From positions 62,001-126,000 of the forward strand of contig JAQTUE010000008.1 in NCBI GenBank assembly GCA_028710415.1: DNA of 64,000 nucleotides, given 5' to 3'. The position numbers and the translations under genes are program-made. This document shows, in pieces, positions 1-8,368 of this stretch (the first letter of the stretch is position 1; each line of letters starts with the position of its first letter). The notes beneath the pieces are model-generated. The model was not told the origin of the DNA, ran no database searches, and saw nothing but the letters and a program-made list of their open reading frames with translations. This DNA is from Paludibacter sp. GTDB lineage: Bacteria > Bacteroidota > Bacteroidia > Bacteroidales > Paludibacteraceae.

Positions 1-1
1 A

Positions 2-1567
2 AAGATAGATAAGGTATACCAAAAAGAACAATCGACCCATAATAAATATGATAAAGAAATAGTCAATGTTGACGAACGTGTCAACATCTGTTATCAGCTA
101 TTTAACGGGAATATGCTGGCATTATTTCCAATTCCCGGTCATAACGACGGGAAATGGAGCACTGCGAAACCTATAGTTGCGGAACAGACACAAACAAATC
201 CTCATGCAGGAATGGTGGGTATGAATGGAATGGGTGCACCGGCGGGTATGGGAGGAATGGAAGGCAAGACATCTTCAGCAGGCATGGGAAGTACAGAAAG
301 CAAAACACCTCCTTCAATGGATGACATAAAGGGTAAAACACCACCTCCGGGCATGGGAAGCATCGAAGGGAAAACACCTCCGGCAGGAATGGGCGGAATG
401 TCACAGGAACAATTGAATTCCATGATGGGGAAAAGCCCGGTGGCAGCTTCTGCTTTGTCGAATGATTCCCCTGAAATGTTGTTAACCAATTATTTCAAAG
501 CAGCCAACGAAGCCATATTATCCGGAAACTGGGGCCCTGCGAACGAACAATTGATCCGGATTAAGAGTTACCAGTTGCTGAATGGTGGAAATAATTTACC
601 TTCTGCGACAAAGATCAAACTTGAAATATTTTACAATAACTTAAACATATTCGGGATCCTGGCAATTATCTATGTCATCATGGGATTTGTACTATTAATG
701 CTCCACTTGGTGGACATTTTCAAGGTGAAATCCGGATTGGAAAAATACCTGAAATTAGCCATCTATCCATTTGTACTGGTATTTGGCCTGTATACTGCCG
801 GATTGGCTATACGCTGGTATATTTCGAGCCACGCACCCTGGAGTAACGGGTATGAAACCATGATCTTTGTCGGTTGGGCTGCAGCCTTATCGGGATTAAT
901 ATTTGCACGGAAATCACCAATCACTTTATCAGTTACAGGCATATTATCGGCCATTGCCTTGTTTGTAGCAGGAATGAGTTGGATGAATCCTGAAATTACA
1001 AACCTGGTTCCTGTACTTAAATCATATTGGTTGATTGTACATGTGGCCATTATAACTTCGAGCTACGGGTTCCTTGCCATGGGAGCCTTACTTGGATTGC
1101 TTAATTTAATCCTGATGATAGCACAGTCGAAGAAGAATGCTGTCAGGTTAAAAGACAGCATACAGGAGATAAGCTATATCATTGAAATGGCACTGATTAT
1201 CGGGTTGCTCATGCTCACAATCGGTTGTTTTATCGGGGGTGTATGGGCAAATGAATCGTGGGGCCGCTACTGGGGCTGGGATCCAAAAGAAACCTGGGCA
1301 CTGGTAAGCATAGTGGTTTATTCGGCTATCCTGCATTTAAGGAACGTTCCAAAAGCAAACAATCAGTTTGTATTAAGCAGCTTAGCATTAATAGGACTTA
1401 GTACCATTATCATGACATTCTTCGGGGTGAATTATTACTTGTCGGGAATGCATTCATACGCACAGGGAACACCTCCACCGGTACCTGCATTTGTTTATTT
1501 TATAATTATCGGGGTATTTGGATTGGTAATATTGGCTTATAATTCAGTTAAAAAAAATAAGATTTGA
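2..1567 (+). CDS. ccsA: Cytochrome c biogenesis protein CcsA, C-terminal part (5' truncated by window edge)
   Basis: The reading frame is open to the first bases of the window, so only the 3' part of a longer gene is seen. The C-terminal ~300 residues hold about eight hydrophobic segments and the tryptophan-rich haem-handling motif WGRYWGWDPKETWALV, the signature of CcsA/CcmC-type System II cytochrome c synthases that deliver haem across the inner membrane and attach it to CxxCH sites. In Bacteroidota this protein is usually a long fusion with a ResB-like N-terminal part, which would lie upstream. An odd Met/Gly/Pro-rich tandem segment (GKTPPxGMGSIE-like units, about positions 205-430) precedes the membrane domain. 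It sits just before the multihaem cytochromes it would mature. The family call is firm; the 5' end is unknown. Confidence 0.9.
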   Translation, partial: KIDKVYQKEQSTHNKYDKEIVNVDERVNICYQLFNGNMLALFPIPGHNDGKWSTAKPIVAEQTQTNPHAGMVGMNGMGAPAGMGGMEGKTSSAGMGSTESKTPPSMDDIKGKTPPPGMGSIEGKTPPAGMGGMSQEQLNSMMGKSPVAASALSNDSPEMLLTNYFKAANEAILSGNWGPANEQLIRIKSYQLLNGGNNLPSATKIKLEIFYNNLNIFGILAIIYVIMGFVLLMLHLVDIFKVKSGLEKYLKLAIYPFVLVFGLYTAGLAIRWYISSHAPWSNGYETMIFVGWAAALSGLIFARKSPITLSVTGILSAIALFVAGMSWMNPEITNLVPVLKSYWLIVHVAIITSSYGFLAMGALLGLLNLILMIAQSKKNAVRLKDSIQEISYIIEMALIIGLLMLTIGCFIGGVWANESWGRYWGWDPKETWALVSIVVYSAILHLRNVPKANNQFVLSSLALIGLSTIIMTFFGVNYYLSGMHSYAQGTPPPVPAFVYFIIIGVFGLVILAYNSVKKNKI

Positions 1568-1701
1568 ATAAATTGAGAATTCCGGTAGGGCTTTTAACCA
1601 ACTGTCTATTTTACAAGTTACTAAGTCAATAATTTTAATGTTAATTAAACTTTTTATTTTCAATATAAATATAAATAATTGATGTTTAACCCTTTAAAAA
1701 A

Positions 1702-1730
1702 TTGAATCAAGAATAATTGAAGTATATTTG
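1702..1730 (+). promoter_or_regulatory. Bacteroidota-type promoter upstream of cytochrome operon
   Basis: TATATTTG at 1723-1730 matches the TAnnTTTG -7 box of the Bacteroidota primary sigma factor, and a TTG lies 18 nt upstream (1702-1704). It is about 100 nt before the cytochrome b-like gene and would start the electron-transfer operon separately from ccsA. Confidence 0.55.
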
Positions 1731-1833
1731 AAATTAAACAACTAAAAATACGGATTATGTAATTCTACTTTACAGATAAAAAAAGGAATTCTTTACAGGT
1801 AATATTACGAACAAAATGCAAAAACGACTATAG

Positions 1834-2619
1834 ATGACTCAGTTACTTCACAGACTATCTTTAACAATATATTCAATAGTAGTAATCATATCCATAATTG
1901 TGCTGACATATATTGGTTTCACCTATTATAATAAGCCGATTGAAGAACGTTTTTTTGACCCGAATTACGCATTATTGAAGCCAAGTGGATTTCTAGGTCA
2001 TGGATTAGGAGTAATAGGTTCTTTCCTGATCGTATTTGGGATATTTTCGTATATGATTCGAAAGAGAGTTAAGATGTTTGTCAGGGTGGGAGTTTTAAAG
2101 TACTGGCTTGAATTTCATATTTTCCTTTGTACGTTAGGATCTGTTTTTGTGGTATACCATACAACCTTTAAGTTTGGGGGTATTGTATCCGTAGGTTTCT
2201 GGAGTTTGGCAATTGTTTGGACAAGTGGCTTAATTGGCCGTTATATCTATATCCAGATACCCCATACGATCGAGGGACGCGAACTGACTTTAAAAGAGAT
2301 TCAGGATTTTAAGTCAGATTTAGATGCTGAATTAATGGATAAATATCAGATTGATATTTCGGAGATTAAATCAACCAAATTCTCATTAAAGCGTTTGAAA
2401 CTCATTTCGAAGAATATAACTGTTAGAGAATTCAGGAAAGTAAAAAAATTGATCCGCGCTGAAAGAAGAATCAGCCGGAGAATAGAACGATTGGATAGGA
2501 TGCAAAATCTTTTTAAATACTGGCATGTTGCCCATTTACCTTTTGCGCTTATCATGTTAATAATAATGGTCATACACATAGCCGTAGTGCTTACGTTTGG
2601 CTACAAATGGATTTTTTAA
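1834..2619 (+). CDS. Membrane cytochrome b-like protein (putative inner-membrane electron-transfer subunit)
   Basis: A 261-residue protein with about five predicted membrane helices (roughly residues 10-30, 52-72, 88-110, 113-135 and 232-257). Histidines fall in or next to helices (GHGLG near 56, EFH near 94, VYH near 104, HVAHLP near 231-234, VIH near 248), the pattern of a dihaem cytochrome b that could exchange electrons with quinones. A charged cytoplasmic-looking loop, residues ~145-225, separates helices 4 and 5. The next gene starts 2 nt after its stop and encodes a membrane-anchored ferredoxin/flavoprotein; multihaem cytochromes follow. I infer an inner-membrane step of the conduit. 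No named family is recognised with certainty, and the haem number is inferred from histidines only. Confidence 0.6.
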   Translation: MTQLLHRLSLTIYSIVVIISIIVLTYIGFTYYNKPIEERFFDPNYALLKPSGFLGHGLGVIGSFLIVFGIFSYMIRKRVKMFVRVGVLKYWLEFHIFLCTLGSVFVVYHTTFKFGGIVSVGFWSLAIVWTSGLIGRYIYIQIPHTIEGRELTLKEIQDFKSDLDAELMDKYQIDISEIKSTKFSLKRLKLISKNITVREFRKVKKLIRAERRISRRIERLDRMQNLFKYWHVAHLPFALIMLIIMVIHIAVVLTFGYKWIF

Positions 2620-2620
2620 A

Positions 2621-3952
2621 ATGAATAATCAATTAATTGAATTATCAATATATGGTTTTGCAATACTGCTGATTCTGGTTGTCTTGCTGGTATATATCAA
2701 GAAACAAAGACGGGAATCAAAGATAGTAGATGTAAAAATAGAACATGCAAAATCAGAAGGGATTCACGAACCGGTTTCATTATATCCGGTAGTTGATCCG
2801 AACAGATGTATAAAGAGTGGGGCGTGTGTCGATGCGTGTCCGGAACATGATATATTAGGAATCAGAAATGGACGGGCAACCATCATAAATGCATCACATT
2901 GCATAGGTCATGGTGCCTGTTTCCGGGCATGTCCTGTAGAGGCCATATCCTTATGGATAGGGACCGAAAAAAGAGGGGTTGATTTACCGGATGTAAGCCC
3001 TACATTTGAGACTAATGTACCGGGAGTGTATGTAGCCGGTGAATTAGGTGGTATGGGACTAATAAAGAATGCAGTGTCCCAGGGACGGGAAGCCGTAGAA
3101 AACATAGTAAAAACGATAAAAAAGGATGTGAAGGCCCAATATGACCTGATTGTAGTAGGTGCCGGACCTGCCGGGATATCGGCAACACTGGCAGCTAAAA
3201 AATACAATTTAAAAGTATTAACCCTTGAACAAGGAACTTTAGGAGGTACAGTTTTCACTTTTCCACGGTCTAAGATAGTGATGACAGCTCCAATGGATTT
3301 ACCATTGTTTGGGAAAGTTAAATTTAGGGAAACATCAAAAACCGAATTACTTGATTTATGGCATACTGTATTATCAAAAAACAACATTAGTATAAAGGAA
3401 AATTCCAAAGTAGAAGCGATCGTTCCTGGAGGAGGCATATTTAATGTTGAAATATTAGGGGGTGATGTCTATTCATCAAAAGCAGTATTAATTGCAATCG
3501 GACGCCGTGGAACACCACGCAAATTGGGAGTACCGGGAGAAGAATCAGAGAAAGTAGCCTACAGACTGTTGGAACCGGAAGAAATAAAAGGTAAAAATAT
3601 ACTGGTTGTTGGTGGTGGTGATTCAGCCATCGAGTCTGCTTTGTTGCTGGCAGATAATAACAAGGTTACCCTGTCATACAGAAGCGATGCATTTAACAGG
3701 ATCAAGGTAAGAAATGCTGTCGATATTAAAGAAGCGATTCAAAACAATTTAGTAGATGTAAAATTCAATTCAAATATTGTTTCAATTGATAAAGATTCAG
3801 TATCGTATACCATGAAAGATTCGACTGAAACACTGAAAATAAAAAATGATTTAGTTTATATATTTGCAGGCGGAGAACTTCCGACACAATTTCTTAAAAA
3901 GATTGGAATTGATGTTACTACAAAATACGGCGAAAGTATTTTGAAGCACTAA
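2621..3952 (+). CDS. Membrane-anchored ferredoxin-FAD/NAD(P) oxidoreductase, thioredoxin-reductase-like
   Basis: 443 residues from the ATG at 2621; a longer TTG start at 2597 would overlap the previous gene and is less likely. An N-terminal membrane helix (residues ~8-27) is followed by two ferredoxin motifs. In both, the second cysteine of CxxCxxCxxxCP is replaced: C63-S66-C69-C73 and C94-H97-C100-C104. A Rossmann motif GAGPAG (180-185) binds FAD and VVGGGDSA (about 330) binds NAD(P)H. The segment VPGVYVAGELGG (133-144), normally at the C-terminal end of FAD domains of this fold, lies before the first Rossmann motif, so the domain looks circularly permuted. No redox CxxC of thioredoxin reductase is seen. 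It probably passes electrons between NAD(P)H and the cytochromes; the direction is unknown. Confidence 0.72.
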   Translation: MNNQLIELSIYGFAILLILVVLLVYIKKQRRESKIVDVKIEHAKSEGIHEPVSLYPVVDPNRCIKSGACVDACPEHDILGIRNGRATIINASHCIGHGACFRACPVEAISLWIGTEKRGVDLPDVSPTFETNVPGVYVAGELGGMGLIKNAVSQGREAVENIVKTIKKDVKAQYDLIVVGAGPAGISATLAAKKYNLKVLTLEQGTLGGTVFTFPRSKIVMTAPMDLPLFGKVKFRETSKTELLDLWHTVLSKNNISIKENSKVEAIVPGGGIFNVEILGGDVYSSKAVLIAIGRRGTPRKLGVPGEESEKVAYRLLEPEEIKGKNILVVGGGDSAIESALLLADNNKVTLSYRSDAFNRIKVRNAVDIKEAIQNNLVDVKFNSNIVSIDKDSVSYTMKDSTETLKIKNDLVYIFAGGELPTQFLKKIGIDVTTKYGESILKH

Positions 3953-4009
3953 AAAAGCATGATATTACTGGTTTTTATTTTCAAATCAATTAATTAATGA
4001 TCTACTGAA

Positions 4010-5602
4010 ATGAAATTAAAAGAGTTGCAACTGATCCTTGGATTCTTCTTTTTATGTGTATGCCCGATTGTTGCCCAGATTTCACCGGGAGAACTGAGTA
4101 ATGCACATGCATACCTGGAAGGTGTAAGCAATTGCACTAAATGTCATGATGTTGGGAATAAAGTAACCCGGCAAAAATGCCTGGCATGCCATCAGATAAT
4201 TAAAACGAATATTGCGGCCCGTAAAGGGTATCATGCATCTAACGAAGTAGTTGGAAAAGAATGTGTGGTTTGCCATAATGAACATCATGGCCGCAATTTT
4301 CAAATCATCAGATTCGATAAGAAAAACTTTATTCACAGCAAAACCGGATTTGAACTAAAAGGGGTACATGGGCGACAGGACTGCAATGCATGCCATAAAC
4401 CTAAATTCATAAAAGATGCAAGGTTGAAAGGGAAACCATCCACATTTATGGGCTTAAATAAAACCTGCCTGACTTGCCATGAGGATTATCACCAGGGCAG
4501 GATGTCCTCAAAATGTGACAATTGCCACAGCTTTGAATCATGGAAAAATGCAACAGGTTTTGATCACAATACAACCAGATTCCCATTGTTAGGAAGCCAT
4601 AAGAATGTACTTTGTGATAAATGTCATAAAACGATTACAGTAAACGGCAAACCTAAACAGATATTTAAAGGGCTACCTTTTGGCAATTGTACGGCATGTC
4701 ACAAGGATGTGCATGAAAACAAATTTGGACAAAACTGCAAGAAATGCCATAATGAAGAATCATTCCACCTGGTAAAAGGCATGAAAACCTTCGACCATGA
4801 CAAAACAAACTTCAAACTGCTTGGCAAACACCGATTACTGGCCTGTAAAGAATGTCACAAAAAATCGTTGACAGCACCAATCAAGCATGATCATTGTAAC
4901 AATTGCCATGCCGATTATCACAATAAAGACTTTGCAAAGAATGGTGTATCACCTGATTGCAATCAATGCCACAATAATGATGGGTTTACTCCAAGTACAT
5001 ATAGCATCGAGAGTCACAATTTAACGAAATTCCCATTGGAAGGGGCACATTTGGCTACTCCATGCATGGCCTGCCATAAAAAAGACGGGAAATGGTCATT
5101 CAAGAATATGGGAACTAAATGCATTGATTGCCATAAGAATATACACAAAGGGTTTATGCAGGATAAGTATATTGTAAATAACAATTGTCAAACCTGTCAT
5201 GTTGTAACCAGTTGGAAGAAGGTTACTTTTGATCATTCACAAACAAAATTCAAACTGGATGGGGCACATGCTAAGATCTTCTGTGGGGATTGTCATTATG
5301 CAAAAAACCAGAATGGTGTTAAGATTCAGAAATTCACTGGCCTTTCAATGGAATGTGAAAGTTGTCATAAGAATTCTCATATGGGTCAATTTGAGGTAAA
5401 CGGAAAAACCGTGTGTACCAGATGCCACACTACTGAAGAATGGTTAAAAACAAAATTTGACCATAACACTTCCAGGTTTAAATTGGATGGAGCCCATGCA
5501 ACTGCAAAATGTTATGAGTGCCATAAACAGGTTACCGATGAAAAAGGGAAATATATCCAGTATAAATTTAAAAGCATAGAATGTTCTGTCTGCCATTCAT
5601 AA
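4010..5602 (+). CDS. Periplasmic multihaem cytochrome c with 20 CxxCH sites
   Basis: 530 residues with a signal peptide (MKLKELQLILGFFFLCVCPI, cleavage near AQ at 22-23) and 20 CxxCH haem-attachment motifs counted by eye, spread over the whole mature protein. Recurrent blocks of the type FDHxxTxFxLxGxH followed by CxxCH occur at least four times. Many free histidines between motifs can serve as second axial ligands. It starts 57 nt after the flavoprotein gene and is probably co-transcribed. The likely role is periplasmic electron transfer between the inner-membrane module and the outer-membrane barrel encoded downstream. Its last codon overlaps by one base the start of a decayed cytochrome-like reading frame. 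Function in respiration is inferred from context; haem number is direct. Confidence 0.88.
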   Translation: MKLKELQLILGFFFLCVCPIVAQISPGELSNAHAYLEGVSNCTKCHDVGNKVTRQKCLACHQIIKTNIAARKGYHASNEVVGKECVVCHNEHHGRNFQIIRFDKKNFIHSKTGFELKGVHGRQDCNACHKPKFIKDARLKGKPSTFMGLNKTCLTCHEDYHQGRMSSKCDNCHSFESWKNATGFDHNTTRFPLLGSHKNVLCDKCHKTITVNGKPKQIFKGLPFGNCTACHKDVHENKFGQNCKKCHNEESFHLVKGMKTFDHDKTNFKLLGKHRLLACKECHKKSLTAPIKHDHCNNCHADYHNKDFAKNGVSPDCNQCHNNDGFTPSTYSIESHNLTKFPLEGAHLATPCMACHKKDGKWSFKNMGTKCIDCHKNIHKGFMQDKYIVNNNCQTCHVVTSWKKVTFDHSQTKFKLDGAHAKIFCGDCHYAKNQNGVKIQKFTGLSMECESCHKNSHMGQFEVNGKTVCTRCHTTEEWLKTKFDHNTSRFKLDGAHATAKCYECHKQVTDEKGKYIQYKFKSIECSVCHS

Positions 5603-5760
5603 TGGTTTCGGCTCAATTAACAGCAGTAAGTGTTCATGCTCAAAACTCACCAGTTGGAGTTAAGCTGAACACCAAATGTGACTTATGCCCTAACAGAAGA
5701 AACCGGAATACTATAGTTCTAAAAAAAGGAGTCTTCAATCAGAACAAAGCGACCTCTTAG
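5602..5760 (+). pseudogene. Decayed N-terminal remnant of a multihaem cytochrome gene
   Basis: A 52-codon frame starts at an ATG overlapping the stop of the 20-haem cytochrome. It reads like a signal peptide (MVSAQLTAVSVHAQ), then NSPVGVKLNTKCDLCPN. This lines up with the mature N-termini of the two cytochromes downstream (ESPHG..., CEVCH; KSPHG..., CGACH), but the SPHG histidine is V and the CxxCH histidine is P. After that the frame turns basic and stops, and the rest of the 5603-5992 gap has no haem motif. I read it as the relic of a fourth cytochrome gene. It could be a chance ORF. Confidence 0.4.
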
Positions 5761-5992
5761 TTAGCCATTAATTGCAATCGGTTGCCTGTGATAAGTTTCC
5801 TGCAGTACCTATAGCAAATTATACTTTATTTACGTGTACAACACTAACTTGAAACAAAATGTACAGAATCCGAATCGGGGTAGTGCGGAGGTTATACTAA
5901 CGAAACAACAAGAATAGCCTACTGATTATGTGAATATGCTTATATTTTTATTGAACGATACACACTATTAAGATATTTTAAATTATAACATT

Positions 5993-8290
5993 ATGCGTAG
6001 AACTATACTTTTCACTCTATGTGTTATTTTTATAACATCTATTTTTGCAGAATCTCCTCATGGTAAAGATTTTGCTATAAAATGTGAGGTATGTCATACA
6101 ACGGACAATTGGACAAAGATTAAAATGAATGGATTTGACCATGATAAGACAGATTTTCCACTGGTTGGACAACATAAAACTGTATATTGCCGTAAATGCC
6201 ATGTGGATCTGAATTTTAAAAATGCCAAAAGGGATTGTTCTTCTTGCCATAAAGATGTTCATGAACTAACCTTAGGTCGGAATTGCGAAAGATGCCATAC
6301 CCCATCGTCTTGGATTGTAAATAATATCATACAAATACATCAACAGAGCAGATTTCCTTTAGTAGGCGCACATGCCCAAATTGACTGCAACTTATGCCAT
6401 AAATCAGCTTCCCTGCTACGGTTCGATCCTATGCGGTCAGATTGTGTCGATTGTCATTTGAAAGACTATAATGCAACGACCAATCCGAACCATGTGACCT
6501 CTAATTTCCCAAAGAATTGTACCCAATGTCATGATCAACGAGTCTGGACTTCTGCAACATTCGATCATAATACTACCGGATTCCCTCTGACCGGTGCACA
6601 CATTTCAGTGAATTGTACCAGTTGTCATAAAAACGGATTTGGTCCAATCCCGACTACCTGTGTCAGTTGCCATTTAGCAAACTTTAATGCAACCACGAAT
6701 CCAAATCATGTCACAGCAAAATTCTCCACGGATTGCCAGACATGCCATAATACTATTGCATGGTCGCCATCCACTTTCAACCATAATACCGCAACTGCAT
6801 TCCCATTAACCGGAGCCCATATAGGGGTAACCTGTGTAAGTTGCCATACAAACGGGTATGGTCCTATTCCGACAACGTGTGTTAGCTGTCATTTAGCGAA
6901 CTTTAATTCAACTACGAATCCGAATCATGTGACCGCAAATTTCCCAAAAACCTGTGAAACCTGTCACAGCACAACTACGTGGGTACCGTCTACTTTTAAC
7001 CACAGTACAAGTACCTCATTCCCACTGACTGGTGCACATATTGCTGTTGATTGTGTCACTTGCCACAAAAATGGATATGGTGCAATACCAACGACCTGTG
7101 TCAGTTGTCATTTGGATAACTTTAATTCAACTACAAATCCGGATCATATTGGAGCTAGATTCTCTACAGAATGTCAAACCTGTCATACAACTACAGCCTG
7201 GGCACCTACATCATTTAATCATAATACAGCAACATCATTCCCATTGACGGGGGCCCATATTACTGTGGCTTGTTACAGTTGTCATGCAAACGGATTTGCG
7301 GGTATTCCTACAACATGTGTCAGTTGCCACCTGACAAACTACAATTCAACAACAAATCCGGATCATATAGCAGCTAAGTTTTCAACAGACTGTCAAACCT
7401 GTCATACGACAAATGCGTGGGCACCTGCAAACTTTAATCATAATATAGCAACTTCTTTCCCATTAACGGGAGCGCATATTGGAGTTGCTTGTTACAGCTG
7501 CCATGCAAATGGATTTGCAGGTATTTCGACAACATGTGTCAGTTGCCACTTGGCAAACTATAATGCGACTACGAATCCAAATCACATTACGGCCAAGTTC
7601 CCGACAACCTGTGAAACCTGTCATACAACAACGGCATGGGTGCCATCAACATTCAATCATAGCACTGCTACAACATTTCCACTGACAGGTGCCCATAGTA
7701 CAGTTACCTGTACGACATGTCACCCGTCCGGCTTTGCGGCCATACCAACAACATGTGTCAGTTGCCATCTGGCAAACTATAATGCGACTACCAATCCAAA
7801 TCATATTACAGCCAAGTTCCCGACAACCTGTGAAACCTGTCACACAACAACCGCATGGGTGCCATCCACATTTAATCACAGTACGTCAACTTCATTCCCA
7901 TTAACAGGAGCACATACTTCGGTTGCATGTGTCGCATGTCATCCAACTAATTATGCAGCAATACCAACAACATGTGTCAGTTGCCACCTGACAAATTACA
8001 ATGCAGCAACGAACCCGAATCATAAAGCAAATCCAACAGTCTTTACTACGAATTGTACAACATGCCATAATACAACAGCATGGTCGCCTGCTCCATTATT
8101 TAATCATACGGCATTCTTCCCAATCGCCAGTGGAAGGCATTCCGGGATCAGTTGCGCTACTTGCCATACAAATTCTGCCAATTATGCAGTCTTTAGCTGT
8201 GTTACTACAGCCTGTCACCGAACTGCCCACAATCAGAACCAAGGCAATGCGGGATGTTATTCCTGTCATCCAACAGGCAGAGCAGGCTAA
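5993..8290 (+). CDS. Giant multihaem cytochrome c with 31 haem sites, built from tandem three-haem repeats
   Basis: 765 residues: a signal peptide ending near FA-ESPHG (about 19), an N-terminal module with five CxxCH sites, then a tandem array of a ~73-residue unit carrying three CxxCH each, and a C-terminal module. I count 30 CxxCH plus one CX4CH (CVTTACH) near the end, 31 sites in all. The repeat unit has the order CVSCH-L(A/T)N(Y/F)N, TNPNH, CETCH/CQTCH, FNH, FPLTGAH, CxxCH; each unit supplies three extra histidines, one per haem, as likely sixth ligands. The N- and C-terminal modules are closely related to the next gene, which lacks the array. No outer-membrane sorting domain is seen at the C-terminus, so a periplasmic or barrel-threaded location is likely. 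It would act as a long haem wire. Confidence 0.9.
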   Translation: MRRTILFTLCVIFITSIFAESPHGKDFAIKCEVCHTTDNWTKIKMNGFDHDKTDFPLVGQHKTVYCRKCHVDLNFKNAKRDCSSCHKDVHELTLGRNCERCHTPSSWIVNNIIQIHQQSRFPLVGAHAQIDCNLCHKSASLLRFDPMRSDCVDCHLKDYNATTNPNHVTSNFPKNCTQCHDQRVWTSATFDHNTTGFPLTGAHISVNCTSCHKNGFGPIPTTCVSCHLANFNATTNPNHVTAKFSTDCQTCHNTIAWSPSTFNHNTATAFPLTGAHIGVTCVSCHTNGYGPIPTTCVSCHLANFNSTTNPNHVTANFPKTCETCHSTTTWVPSTFNHSTSTSFPLTGAHIAVDCVTCHKNGYGAIPTTCVSCHLDNFNSTTNPDHIGARFSTECQTCHTTTAWAPTSFNHNTATSFPLTGAHITVACYSCHANGFAGIPTTCVSCHLTNYNSTTNPDHIAAKFSTDCQTCHTTNAWAPANFNHNIATSFPLTGAHIGVACYSCHANGFAGISTTCVSCHLANYNATTNPNHITAKFPTTCETCHTTTAWVPSTFNHSTATTFPLTGAHSTVTCTTCHPSGFAAIPTTCVSCHLANYNATTNPNHITAKFPTTCETCHTTTAWVPSTFNHSTSTSFPLTGAHTSVACVACHPTNYAAIPTTCVSCHLTNYNAATNPNHKANPTVFTTNCTTCHNTTAWSPAPLFNHTAFFPIASGRHSGISCATCHTNSANYAVFSCVTTACHRTAHNQNQGNAGCYSCHPTGRAG
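6443..7972 (+). repeat. Tandem 219-bp coding repeats (seven units) inside the 31-haem cytochrome gene
   Basis: The codon TGT opening the first CxxCH of each unit occurs at 6443, 6659, 6878, 7097, 7316, 7535, 7754 and 7973. Spacing is 216 bp once, then exactly 219 bp six times (73 codons). Units beginning at 7535 and 7754 are nearly identical at DNA level, which points to recent duplication; earlier units are more diverged. The 7973 copy is partial and leads into the C-terminal module. Because the period is a multiple of three, unit gain or loss would change haem number by three without breaking the frame. Confidence 0.95.
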
Positions 8291-8368
8291 ATATTGTTAA
8301 TTAAAGAAATAGCTTTCCAACTTAAACGTTTACTCTATATCCTATTTACGAATTACGAAAAACTCTAT

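Noticed and set aside
171..489. Two minus-strand frames over the Met-rich repeat of ccsA
   Set aside because: They are mirror translations of the low-complexity GKTPPxGMG repeats.
2597..2621. TTG start at 2597 for the ferredoxin-flavoprotein
   Set aside because: It lies inside the previous gene and adds eight residues before a good ATG that starts the membrane anchor.
6443..7972. CRISPR-like regular repeats
   Set aside because: Units are 219 bp, coding, contiguous and diverged; there are no short direct repeats with unique spacers and no cas genes.
7032..8300. Several extra plus- and minus-strand frames inside the haem-repeat gene
   Set aside because: They repeat with the same 219-bp period as the cytochrome units and are shadows of the repeated DNA.
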